A DNA stretch of 64,000 nucleotides from an uncultured Eubacteriales bacterium (GCA_949292905.1 CASFAV010000014.1:25077-89076), one strand, 5' to 3'; shown: positions 1 to 7,204, numbered from the stretch's first letter. The notes: generated from the sequence alone by a model not told the origin. Translations and numbers: made by a program.

Positions 1-406
1 CGCAGTCCATTATAACGACCACTACTATCGCCGTTATCGTAGCGGTTTCCACGTTCTTTATCCCCAACGCGGTGAAGTTGTCCACCGTGATGAGCGCGAA
101 AGACATTATTATCAGTCCCCACAGTATATAGCCGTAGCTTATGAAATGTCTGCGGTTTCCCTTCCTGTCCGACCATATACCGCCTATAAGCGTGGCGGCG
201 GTAGCGGTTATCGCGCTCGCCGCGACCATGACCGAAATGGCTACGGAACTGAAACGGTTGTCGGTTAGCGGCATCGTCCTGTCGATAAATACGTTGAAAT
301 ACATATTCTCGACGATCCACGCCACCTGACCGAAAAATCCGAAGATAATAAGAGATGTCCAAAGTTTAGCGCCGAGTCCTGCGCCCGATTTTTTCGATTT
401 GATCAT
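1..406 (-). CDS. MFS transporter, N-terminal part (cut by window edge)
   Basis: Only the first ~135 codons are visible; the gene runs off the left edge. Translation starts MIKSKKSGAGLGAKLWTSL, followed by hydrophobic segments near residues 14-34, 57-80, 92-110 and 120-135, with the short basic loop GGIWSDRKGNRR between the second and third. A G-x-W-S-D-R-x-G-x-R-R loop after the second helix is the classic major-facilitator loop 2-3 signature, so this is a secondary transporter of the inner membrane; the substrate is unknown. The start at 406 is chosen because an AGGCGGTGA-like site lies 6-7 nt upstream. The gene stands alone behind the terminator at 483-509. Confidence 0.75.
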   Translation of the reverse strand, partial: MIKSKKSGAGLGAKLWTSLIIFGFFGQVAWIVENMYFNVFIDRTMPLTDNRFSSVAISVMVAASAITATAATLIGGIWSDRKGNRRHFISYGYILWGLIIMSFALITVDNFTALGIKNVETATITAIVVVVIMDC

Positions 407-482
407 ATACGTCACCGCCTTTTGCTTAAAGTATAAATCCGCGCGCGCGGTATGTCAATACCGCCCTTTCTTCGTAGAGACA

Positions 483-509
483 AAAGGACGGAGCTCATTC
501 GCTCCGTCT
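483..509 (-). terminator. Rho-independent terminator
   Basis: An 8-bp perfect GC-rich stem (GACGGAGC / GCTCCGTC) with a 6-nt loop is followed on the minus strand by CTTTTG. It is the first good terminator downstream of the minus-strand operon 797-6616 and separates it from the transporter at 1-406. Confidence 0.6.
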
Positions 510-796
510 CGCGTAAAGCGCGTATCCCCCTTGTGCGCTCAAACCATCCTCGCGGCTCTATGCGACTTGCTTTCGCCGCCGCGAACGCGCCTTCCCTCGC
601 GCGCCGTCCCCCTTGGCGGCGCGCTCCCGAACCGTTCCCCCTACGGCTTCTCCCTCGGGATACGCTCGATATAGCTTCGCTTCGCGTGCGGGGCGCCTTC
701 CCCCTTGACGGCATTCCCCGCTACGCGAGCGTAGCTGTCTTCCGATTCGCGGTCTTTCTCCGTCGACCGCCTTCGATTCACACGGTACCGATCCGC
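510..796. other. GC-rich intergenic stretch with short palindromes
   Basis: No convincing gene. Reading frames here give only arginine/serine-rich low-complexity translations on both strands. Short inverted repeats are visible, for example GCGCGCCG/CGGCGCGC around 599-624 and CTACGC-GA-GCGTAG around 721-735. It may be the untranslated 3' end of the operon or a decayed repeat. Confidence 0.4.
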
Positions 797-1006
797 TCAG
801 TCGTAATCTTCGTCCGCGCAAATAAACCCGTGCGGATATTTTTCTTTCGCTTCCGTATCGCTCATACGCTCGTATTCGTCTATCTTACCGTATAAGTCGG
901 TCGCTGATCCTACGGGTATCACGTCCTCTTCTTCCCGTAAAGTGCCCTTATCTTCGTTAAGGTATTTCACGTTTAACCTATTGCCTTTCTTTTTTGCGTC
1001 GTTCAT
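797..1006 (-). CDS. Small hypothetical protein, last gene of the ClpP operon
   Basis: A 69-residue highly charged protein (MNDAKKKGNRLNVKYL... ending GFICADEDYD), with no transmembrane segment. I do not recognise the family. Its ATG lies 7 nt after the stop of the acidic protein upstream, and a GGGGAGGG ribosome site sits inside the end of that gene, so translation is probably coupled. The C-terminal half is acidic, like its neighbour. Being short, it could be spurious, but the position and the ribosome site favour a real gene. Confidence 0.5.
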   Translation of the reverse strand: MNDAKKKGNRLNVKYLNEDKGTLREEEDVIPVGSATDLYGKIDEYERMSDTEAKEKYPHGFICADEDYD

Positions 1007-1013
1007 GCCCGTA

Positions 1014-2729
1014 TCAGTCGCCCTCCCCGTCGTCGTTTATTAAGCGCATAAGTGCCTTTTTTGCGGCTTCCTCCGCAAACATCTCCACGGTAAATCGGAA
1101 TACGTCGCGATACACTCTGGAATTGAAGCGTCTGAGAAGCTCGCCGTCGCAAGAAAATGTGTCCTCGTAGAAATCTATCCCCGCGCGGCTCGCGGCTTCC
1201 GATATGCTCGCTTTGAGGCTTTTGAACAATTCGGAGGACTCTCCGGCTTCCTTCCCTTCCGGAGAGAATTCCCACACGAAGGCGCTGTTGAAAAGGACAT
1301 ACAGGGTTTTATAGTAAACGAAGATATCGTCGAACCTCTTATATCCCTTGCGTACGTAAGCGTAGTCGTTCATGTACGCAAGCACCATACATGCCACCTT
1401 ATCGGCAAAGCGCCGCGCATAATCGTCGGCGGAGCCCGACGAAAGCGCCTCCTTCCGCAGTTCCTTCTCGGAAGGCAAGGCTTTAGTCGCAATATCGATT
1501 ATTTGCTCGCCTAAACCGGCGTAAAGCCGACGCATACGGAATTCCTCGGAGTCCGCCTCCCACACGCTCCGTTTGTCGCGTTCTATGGTTTCCCTGATGT
1601 CGGAGACGAGCTTTTTGTATACAGCGGTCATATCGGACAAACTTTTGTATAAGAAGGTTCCCTCGGAGTCCGCCGTATGGCGCGACGCGTCGGAATCATT
1701 GAGAATATCGCGGATCTCCGCCGAAATCTGCTCTCTTCGCTTTTTTGCCTGCAAGCAATCGTCGGAAACGATACCTGCCGCCGCTAAATTTTCGTCGAAT
1801 ATCTTCCGCATGGTTTCGCGCCGCTTACGGATGAGCAAATTAATTAAGGCGCTCGGAAGTTCGTCCTTATCGTCGTCGACCGAACCGAACAGATCGCATT
1901 TTCCTTCGTCCAAATTGCGCTTGAAGCGCTCCAACCGCTTTTCGAAGTATTCGCTGACGGGCTTGAAAGAATCGTCGTCGACGGAGTTTTCATCGTCTTC
2001 GTCGTCCTCGCTTTCGCTCTCTTCGTCGTCCACACTCCCGTCTTCGTCGTCATCGTCCTCTTCGTCATCGTCGTCGAAAAGATCGAATTCGTCGTCATCG
2101 TCCTCTTCGTCATCGTCGTCGAAAAGATCGAATTCGTCGTTCTCTTCTTCAGCGTCCTCGGAACGATACGCTTCCGCCTTCTTCTCGTCAACAGCGTCGG
2201 AGCCGAAGGTGAAGCCTGTGCGATTTCTATCGAAGGTCAGCGCCGCGCCACGCATGTCCGCGTCGCCCGTATCGACAAGCGCTTTGATCGCCGCGGCGCG
2301 TTCGTCGTCGGTAAGCGTAGTCTCGAGATTGCACCCCGCTTCCGTCAATACGTGCAGCTTTTTAAGCTTATCCGCAGCAAATGCCGTTTTCTGATACCTG
2401 TAGCGCATGGCGAGCGCCCTCTCGCCGAGCCTGCTCACTCCGAGTCTCACGGCAAGTTCAGTACGGCACTCGCCGTCGAGACTTGCGACGAGGGCTTCCA
2501 TCCTCGCGCGCACCTCGTCGGGAGCAAAAAAGTCTTTGCGCCTTACGACATACTTTTCGGCCTCGCTCTTCTCGACGCACTTCTCGACAAGCATTCGCGC
2601 GAAGCACTTTTTTACGGTGTCGTAACTCAGACCGCATTCGTATTGCACTTCGGCTTCGCTCACCTCGCGACGATCGGCGCAGTACGCGAGCACGCCCGTA
2701 TAAACGTCGTCATAATACTTTTCCGTCAT
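1014..2729 (-). CDS. Acidic protein with winged-helix-like N-terminus
   Basis: 571 residues, family not recognised. Residues ~8-55 (DDVYTGVLAYCADRREVSEA onward, then YDTVKKCFARMLVEKCV) read like a winged-helix domain and resemble the FtsK gamma domain that binds DNA; this is pattern recognition by eye, not a search result. Residues ~191-253 are almost pure Asp/Glu and include a tandem duplication of a 15-residue unit. The C-terminal ~300 residues are alpha-helical and charged, without membrane segments. A GGAGG site precedes the start by 7 nt and the gene follows the VirD4-like gene by 21 nt. A DNA-binding or DNA-mimic partner of the ATPase upstream is possible; function unknown. Confidence 0.7.
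   Translation of the reverse strand: MTEKYYDDVYTGVLAYCADRREVSEAEVQYECGLSYDTVKKCFARMLVEKCVEKSEAEKYVVRRKDFFAPDEVRARMEALVASLDGECRTELAVRLGVSRLGERALAMRYRYQKTAFAADKLKKLHVLTEAGCNLETTLTDDERAAAIKALVDTGDADMRGAALTFDRNRTGFTFGSDAVDEKKAEAYRSEDAEEENDEFDLFDDDDEEDDDDEFDLFDDDDEEDDDDEDGSVDDEESESEDDEDDENSVDDDSFKPVSEYFEKRLERFKRNLDEGKCDLFGSVDDDKDELPSALINLLIRKRRETMRKIFDENLAAAGIVSDDCLQAKKRREQISAEIRDILNDSDASRHTADSEGTFLYKSLSDMTAVYKKLVSDIRETIERDKRSVWEADSEEFRMRRLYAGLGEQIIDIATKALPSEKELRKEALSSGSADDYARRFADKVACMVLAYMNDYAYVRKGYKRFDDIFVYYKTLYVLFNSAFVWEFSPEGKEAGESSELFKSLKASISEAASRAGIDFYEDTFSCDGELLRRFNSRVYRDVFRFTVEMFAEEAAKKALMRLINDDGEGD
2045..2134. repeat. Perfect 45-bp tandem duplication inside the acidic gene
   Basis: Two identical 45-bp units (2045-2089 and 2090-2134) encode FDLFDDDDEEDDDDE twice, in frame. 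The copies are identical at the DNA level, so the duplication is recent or maintained. Confidence 0.9.
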
Positions 2730-2750
2730 ACGCCCTCCTCCCGAAAATCA

Positions 2751-4427
2751 TTAGTCCTCTTCTACCTTGATCCTGTAGAGATATTTGTCGTCGAACGGAT
2801 ATACGTCGATAACGTAATCCGAAGCGCAGGCTTTCTCGGCGGCGAATTCGGGGCAAAGATAATGCCTCTCCATCTTCGACCACAGCACTTCTCCCGCGCC
2901 CGAACGGGTAACGATACATTCTCCGGGCGCCAGTCTGCCGAGCCTGCTCACGGGCACTACGGGCACGATGTCCTTCTCGTAACGCTCCATCTTTACGCCT
3001 TTTCCGTTGAGCGCGCTGAAGGGCGATACTATCGTGCGCACGCCGCACTCGTCCGAAAATTTCTTCTTCGTCTGAGCATTGTTGCTGCCGATGAAAATAC
3101 GCATGTTCATGTTGTCCGCGATGATCGCGCTCACCTCGTTTCCGTACACCCTGTCGAGCTGGGCATAAGACTGGATCACCAACACAAACCAGATGTTTCG
3201 GCTCCCGCAAGCGGATATAGTGTTCTCGAAATCGGGTATTTGCGGCAAATTCCCGAATTCGTCCAGTATGAAGTAAAAAGGCTTGGGCAACGTGAGCACT
3301 TCGCGTTCGTTGGCGATATCGATAAGCGTGTTGTACGCCGCCGTCACGAACATCTGTATGAGTTTGTAAGAGGTCTTCACCTCGTCGCGGTAGATGAGGA
3401 ATACCGCCACGGGCTCGTCGGAAGAAAACATTTCCTTCATATCGAACGTGTTGGTGCTCGTGATGGCTTTCGCCACCGCGGGGCGCATGAACATCAGCTT
3501 GGCGTTGAGCGAAGAAATGATGCACTGACGGGTGTTGGGAGCGTTATTCAGTATGGGTTCTTTGGCGAGGATATACGCCTTGCTGTCGTGCGGACGATCT
3601 GCGAAATAACCGTTGTCGCAGGAGCCGCCGGAGGGCCTGAAAGTCGCTAGCGCGTCCAGTATCGTCCTGAAGGAAAAGGTATCTTCGGTTATGCGCATGC
3701 GCTTCTTGACGTGGGGATCGGTGTCCTCGAGCATCGCCCAGATAAAAGCGGTGAATAACTGTCTCGCGCTGTCCTCCCAGTAAGGATCGCGTGTGTTCGC
3801 GGTGGGTACCAGATTGAGCGCGAGCGCTTCTATCTCGATGCTGATGTCCGCGATAAGATCTTTCCTCTCTCTGTCGATAGCCAAGTCGAGCGCCGCTCTT
3901 GAGTCGTACAGCCTGCCGTCGAATTCGTACTTGTAGCCGGAACCCTCACCCTTGACGACGCGCACGCGCTTTTCGCTCTCCATGGCTTTGCGGTATTTAC
4001 GGTATATCGGCGTAAGCGGATTCCAGAATTCGGAATGCCGGTAATCGCGGAAATTGACGAGCACCACTTTATATCCCTGCTTACGCAGCATGTCGGCGCA
4101 TTTCATATAAAGCTCTCCCTTCGGATCGGTTATAAGCATGCTGTCCTTGCGCTTCTGGCGCGCTTTGATGAAAACGGTGGGCAGTATGTAGCCGGTGGTC
4201 TTTCCCGAACGGGTGGCGCCGAGTACCAGCACGTGCGTGTCTTCGGTGAACGTGACGTACAGCTTGTCGTCTATCCTCTGCGACACGAGCGGGAGACCTC
4301 CTGCGGATCTGCTGCCGAGTTCGTCGAAAGCGTAGGTGTTCTCCGAGTCGGGTCCGTAGGAATTATAATGTCTTATGCGCGCGTTCTCGTAATCGCGCAG
4401 AATGTCGGTGTTATTGACGATATTCAT
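2751..4427 (-). CDS. VirD4/TraG-like ATPase without membrane segment
   Basis: 558 residues of the VirD4/TraG/TraD coupling-protein family, hexameric ATPases that feed DNA or protein into type IV secretion channels. Walker A is GATRSGKT at residues 70-77, followed by the family-typical TDPKGELY; Walker B is FYFILDEFGNLP at ~384-395; VIQSYAQLDRVYG at ~418-430 matches the conserved motif after Walker B. Canonical members start with two transmembrane helices; this one starts directly with a soluble region, so it is probably cytoplasmic. It begins 3 nt after the preceding gene and is followed 21 nt later by the acidic protein. No relaxase, VirB4 or other transfer gene is in the window, so a role in conjugation is unproven. 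Confidence 0.88.
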   Translation of the reverse strand: MNIVNNTDILRDYENARIRHYNSYGPDSENTYAFDELGSRSAGGLPLVSQRIDDKLYVTFTEDTHVLVLGATRSGKTTGYILPTVFIKARQKRKDSMLITDPKGELYMKCADMLRKQGYKVVLVNFRDYRHSEFWNPLTPIYRKYRKAMESEKRVRVVKGEGSGYKYEFDGRLYDSRAALDLAIDRERKDLIADISIEIEALALNLVPTANTRDPYWEDSARQLFTAFIWAMLEDTDPHVKKRMRITEDTFSFRTILDALATFRPSGGSCDNGYFADRPHDSKAYILAKEPILNNAPNTRQCIISSLNAKLMFMRPAVAKAITSTNTFDMKEMFSSDEPVAVFLIYRDEVKTSYKLIQMFVTAAYNTLIDIANEREVLTLPKPFYFILDEFGNLPQIPDFENTISACGSRNIWFVLVIQSYAQLDRVYGNEVSAIIADNMNMRIFIGSNNAQTKKKFSDECGVRTIVSPFSALNGKGVKMERYEKDIVPVVPVSRLGRLAPGECIVTRSGAGEVLWSKMERHYLCPEFAAEKACASDYVIDVYPFDDKYLYRIKVEED

Positions 4428-4430
4428 TTT

Positions 4431-6038
4431 TTACCTCCTTTCTTTGATCCTGAAGCCGAACGCGGGATCGCCCGATTTACGAGCGCAAATCTCCACTTCC
4501 GCGGCGCTTATCCGGGACGTATCCGCCGACGCCACGCGTTCTATGCACAAGTTTTCCAATACCTCTTTGAGATATCCCGAGCCTTTGCCGCACAGACAGA
4601 CGAGAATGTCGTACGCTTCCGTATCGAATTCCGCTCCCACGCCGTAAAGGCGCTTGCAGTCCTCTACGTATTCGTCGACTATCGCGCGCTTCTCCTCGTC
4701 GTACAAAGGCGCGGTCTCTACCTGTCTGAAAAGCTTGCTCAAGCCGACGTCCGACGTCTTGCCGTGCGCTATCGCTACGAAAACGCTTCCGCTGAGATCG
4801 AGCGTCACGCGAAGATCGCTCAGATAGAACGAGGACAACGCGTGCGCGTCGAAAAGCTTGCTCATCTCGCTTGCGCAGTCGGAATCGAGCCGTTCGAAAT
4901 CTTTGATAACGAATACGCACGCGGAGCTTTTCATAGCCGTGAGCCCGGCTACCGCGAAATGCTCCTGGGTAGGCAGCAGATCTCTTTGCGATATGTCCTT
5001 TGCGCTTATCACCGCGACGTTGGCGAACGCCTTGTGCAACGCCGCTATGTAAGACTCCGCCACGTATTCGTCGTTGCATACGAGCATAACGGGTTTGCCC
5101 TTACGCGATATCTGCGCGCGGAGCACCGCTTCCGCCACGCGCGCCTCCGCCCTCCTTTTCTCACCGAAAAAGGTGGTGAGCGCCACGTTGCCGCCCACGT
5201 CGTCGAACGCGGTGAGCGGCAGGCTGTTGAGCGCCGCTATGTGCTCCTGCGAATTGGTCAGCACAGCTTTGTACTTGTCCGACAGAGAAAGCAGCGGCGA
5301 ATAGATTATCCTCGCTATCGCGGGATTATAGCTCTCCGCTTCCCGCGGCTCGCGGTTGAGATAAGTTTCCGTGAGCTTGACGTAGCTTTTGTACTCCGTC
5401 GAAGGAACGCCGTATTTCTCGAATACGGGCGAGAATTCCTCTCCCAACGCGCCGAAACCGAGTACCGCCTCGAGCATACCGAGATATTTCGGCGCGTTGG
5501 CTTTGTCGTAACGCATGAGCATCAGCATACCGTAAACGTTATTCCACCTCGCGCATTTACCCGCCGCTTCGAGCCCGCGGGCAACGTCCTTTTTCACCGC
5601 CGTCCCGCTGAGAAGCATGAACGCCGCCGTAGCGAGCGGAAAAATCTCGTTGCTTCTCAGCGCCGTCGATACGAACGTGAGTACGCTCGCTCTGTCCGAA
5701 GCGCGCTCCCTCCTGTTGACCGCGCCCGCAAGCTTCATGAGCGCCTCCCCTTTACATTCGAGTATGTCGAGGATACCGTCTCCGTACTTTACGTCCACGC
5801 CGAATTTTTCGGAATAATCCATTACGCGCATGAGCTGTTCGTATGAGGCGGCGTCCCTTATCTCCCCAAGCTCCGGAAGATCTATATACTTGCGCAGTTC
5901 GTCGAGTCTTTCGTTGCTAATGCAACAGATTTTGCCTATTTCGTTAAATACGGAGCTACGGTCGGCTATTTTACCGACAACGCTGTCCGCAGCGAAAAAC
6001 GCCTCTAAAAATGTTCTTTCGTGTACCGAGTAATTCAT
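4431..6038 (-). CDS. Degenerate Lon-like AAA+ protein (probable pseudo-ATPase)
   Basis: 535 residues. The C-terminal half has the layout of a Lon-family AAA+ module but with key residues missing: at the Walker A position (~317-330) the sequence is VMLVCNDEYVAES, with no GxxGxGKT; the Walker B position (~373-385) is ACVFVIKDFERLD; residues ~418-500 (SVFVAIAH, LSKLFRQVETAPLYDEEKR, then GSGYLKEVLENLC) resemble the Lon sensor-1, lid and sensor-2 regions. There is no protease domain. Residues 1-240 are helical and unrecognised. The start at 6038 is chosen because of a GGAGGTGA site 6 nt upstream; longer starts would overlap clpP. It lies 5 nt after clpP, so it is a candidate adaptor or scaffold for that protease. 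The AAA assignment is by eye. Confidence 0.6.
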   Translation of the reverse strand: MNYSVHERTFLEAFFAADSVVGKIADRSSVFNEIGKICCISNERLDELRKYIDLPELGEIRDAASYEQLMRVMDYSEKFGVDVKYGDGILDILECKGEALMKLAGAVNRRERASDRASVLTFVSTALRSNEIFPLATAAFMLLSGTAVKKDVARGLEAAGKCARWNNVYGMLMLMRYDKANAPKYLGMLEAVLGFGALGEEFSPVFEKYGVPSTEYKSYVKLTETYLNREPREAESYNPAIARIIYSPLLSLSDKYKAVLTNSQEHIAALNSLPLTAFDDVGGNVALTTFFGEKRRAEARVAEAVLRAQISRKGKPVMLVCNDEYVAESYIAALHKAFANVAVISAKDISQRDLLPTQEHFAVAGLTAMKSSACVFVIKDFERLDSDCASEMSKLFDAHALSSFYLSDLRVTLDLSGSVFVAIAHGKTSDVGLSKLFRQVETAPLYDEEKRAIVDEYVEDCKRLYGVGAEFDTEAYDILVCLCGKGSGYLKEVLENLCIERVASADTSRISAAEVEICARKSGDPAFGFRIKERR

Positions 6039-6043
6039 ACGCG

Positions 6044-6616
6044 TCACCTCCATGCTTTGGGTACGGTGTCTATCACCTGATCGATTATGCCGTACTCGCG
6101 GGCTTCGTCGGCATACATGACGTAATCGCGATCGGTGTCCTCCGCGATGCGCTCTATGCTTTTGCCGGTATTCTCGGCGAGTATGGCGTTCAGTCTGTCG
6201 CGCGTGCGTTCGATGTGCTTGGCGGCTATTATGATATCTTCCGCCTGCCCCTGCGCTCCGCCTAAAGGCTGATGTATCATCACTTCCGTATTGGGCAGGG
6301 CGCAACGCTTGCCTCGGCTACCGCTCGAGAGCAGGAACGCCGCCATCGAAGCCGCGCACCCTATACCCACGGTCTGCACGTCTACCGAGACGTAATTCAT
6401 GGCGTCGTAGATCGCCATCCCCGCATTCACCTCGCCGCCCGGAGAATTGATGAACATCTGTATGGGGCGCGTGGGATATTTTTTTTCGAGATAGAGAAGC
6501 TGACACACCGCCCTTTGCGCGACTGCGCCGTCGATAACTCCGCCCAGAAGGATTATCCCCTCCTCGAGCAGCGTATCCGACGAAAAGTTACCGATGTTGT
6601 TTCCGATATAATTCAT
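6044..6616 (-). CDS. clpP: ClpP-family serine peptidase
   Basis: 190 residues, the normal length of the ClpP core. The catalytic triad is visible: Ser90 in GCAASMAAFL, His115 in MIHQPLGG and Asp164 in EDTDRDYVM. ClpP forms a double heptameric barrel that degrades proteins delivered by AAA+ partners. The start at 6616 is chosen for the AAGGAG site ten nt upstream. The N-terminus is divergent (MNYIGNNIGNFSSDTL instead of the usual axial-loop sequence), suggesting a second, specialised ClpP rather than the housekeeping one; there is no clpX or tig next to it. It is the first gene of a five-gene operon with a degenerate AAA protein and a VirD4-like ATPase, preceded by a ~550-nt structured leader. 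Confidence 0.9.
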   Translation of the reverse strand: MNYIGNNIGNFSSDTLLEEGIILLGGVIDGAVAQRAVCQLLYLEKKYPTRPIQMFINSPGGEVNAGMAIYDAMNYVSVDVQTVGIGCAASMAAFLLSSGSRGKRCALPNTEVMIHQPLGGAQGQAEDIIIAAKHIERTRDRLNAILAENTGKSIERIAEDTDRDYVMYADEAREYGIIDQVIDTVPKAWR

Positions 6617-6721
6617 AATTTGAGTCCTCCTTAACATAAAAATTTCCAAATACCCTCAAAAACGCCAAAAACCCCCTATGTATCCGCGCTTACAGCGGGT
6701 AATGTCTTTCAAAAGTCAAAC

Positions 6722-6769
6722 GGGTGCTTTTACGTTTCCCTACCGCATACGCGAGCATCCCAAGGAAAC
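6722..6769. ncRNA. Pseudoknot element, copy B
   Basis: Read on plus: stem one GGGTGCT (6722-6728) with AGCATCCC (6754-6761); stem two GTTTCC (6734-6739) with GGAAAC (6764-6769); the two stems interleave as an H-type pseudoknot. The linker TTTAC and the segment GCGAGCA are the same in copy A. The flanking promoter suggests transcription from the minus strand, on which the same pairings are possible. Confidence 0.6.
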
Positions 6770-6795
6770 TTAAATAATATCAAACGGCTTATTTA

Positions 6796-6829
6796 TCCCG
6801 CCGCGCGTCAGCGCGAGCTTTATGCGGGA
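6796..6829. ncRNA. Two-part hairpin between the pseudoknots
   Basis: Outer stem TCCCGC (6796-6801) with GCGGGA (6824-6829); inner stem CGCGC/GCGCG closed by a GTCA loop. It lies between the two pseudoknot copies. Confidence 0.55.
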
Positions 6830-6842
6830 ACAAAATTATTTC

Positions 6843-6891
6843 GGGTGCTTTTACGTTGTCGGTCCGCCTGTCGCGAGCAACCCTCGACAAC
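6843..6891. ncRNA. Pseudoknot element, copy A
   Basis: Same architecture as the copy at 6722-6769: GGGTGCT (6843-6849) with AGCAACCC (6876-6883), and GTTGTC (6855-6860) with GACAAC (6886-6891). Relative to copy B, the second stem changes in compensated pairs (GTTTCC/GGAAAC becomes GTTGTC/GACAAC), while GGGTGCTTTTACGTT and GCGAGCA are kept. This is covariation within one locus. Confidence 0.6.
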
Positions 6892-6986
6892 ATGAGAAAA
6901 ATAGGTTTAGTTCTGCTTGATGCAATTTTCGAATTCGGAAGCGAACGGGAAAGTTACGGTTTATTATAATCCTTTCCTCTTATCCC

Positions 6987-7017
6987 CCAAGCCGTCGCTT
7001 CCTTCCGGACAGCTCGG
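6987..7017 (-). ncRNA. SRP-RNA-like hairpin
   Basis: On the minus strand the stem CCGAGC (7012-7017) pairs with GCTTGG (6987-6992) and encloses TGTCCGGAAGGAAGCGACG. The 14-mer GTCCGGAAGGAAGC equals the hallmark apical sequence of bacterial SRP RNA domain IV (GGAA tetraloop). The next base is G where SRP RNAs normally have A, and I could not build the rest of an SRP RNA around it. It may be a divergent small SRP RNA or a mimic. Confidence 0.35.
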
Positions 7018-7175
7018 TTAAGTCATGGGATCGGTCGTTCTCATTGACGGTCGAACCTTCCGCATGGCGCCAACCGACGGTATAACCCGGCAAAACGCCA
7101 CAAATAGATCCCAAAACAAGACGCCATACGAAGGCTCACTTGCAATCATTACCGTCTCATTTTTCACCAATAATT

Positions 7176-7204
7176 ATTATAATTGACTCCGCTATGCATT
7201 GCAA
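7176..7204 (-). promoter_or_regulatory. Promoter of the clpP leader/operon
   Basis: Minus strand: -35 TTGCAA (7199-7204), 17-bp spacer, -10 TATAAT (7176-7181, perfect). Predicted start near 7169, giving a ~550-nt leader before clpP. Confidence 0.65.

Larger units (their letters stand above)
6617..7169 (-). ncRNA. Long structured leader or ncRNA upstream of clpP
   Basis: About 550 nt between a strong minus-strand promoter (7176-7204) and clpP, without a credible reading frame. It is dense in potential structure: an SRP-like hairpin at 6987-7017, two covarying pseudoknots (6843-6891 and 6722-6769), a hairpin with a 6-bp outer and 5-bp inner stem at 6796-6829, and a small CCGC/GCGG hairpin near 6693-6708. 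GGGATC near 7106-7111 can pair with GATCCC near 7029-7034, and the latter can alternatively pair with GGGAT near 6982-6986, which would allow switching. It could be a regulatory 5' UTR of the clpP operon or an independent RNA. I could not match the whole to tmRNA, RNase P RNA or 6S RNA. Confidence 0.55.

Noticed and set aside
399..895. Overlapping small frames on both strands
   Set aside because: Low-complexity Arg/Ser/Pro translations in a palindromic GC-rich stretch; no start signals.
2352..5846. Plus-strand frames of 432 and 603 codons opposite the VirD4-like and AAA-like genes
   Set aside because: Shadows of real minus-strand genes with Walker motifs and ribosome sites; the plus frames show no motif.
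6722..6891. Type III toxin-antitoxin RNA (tandem pseudoknots as in ToxI)
   Set aside because: Copies are ~70 bp apart rather than contiguous and no ToxN-like endoribonuclease gene follows.
6617..7169. tmRNA, RNase P RNA or 6S RNA
   Set aside because: The conserved tmRNA ends and tag frame, the RNase P GAGGAAAGTCC and ACAGAACCC-type boxes, and the single long 6S stem could not be found on either strand.
797..7204. Intact integrative conjugative element
   Set aside because: Only a VirD4-like gene is present; no relaxase, VirB4, integrase or attachment repeats are visible in the window.
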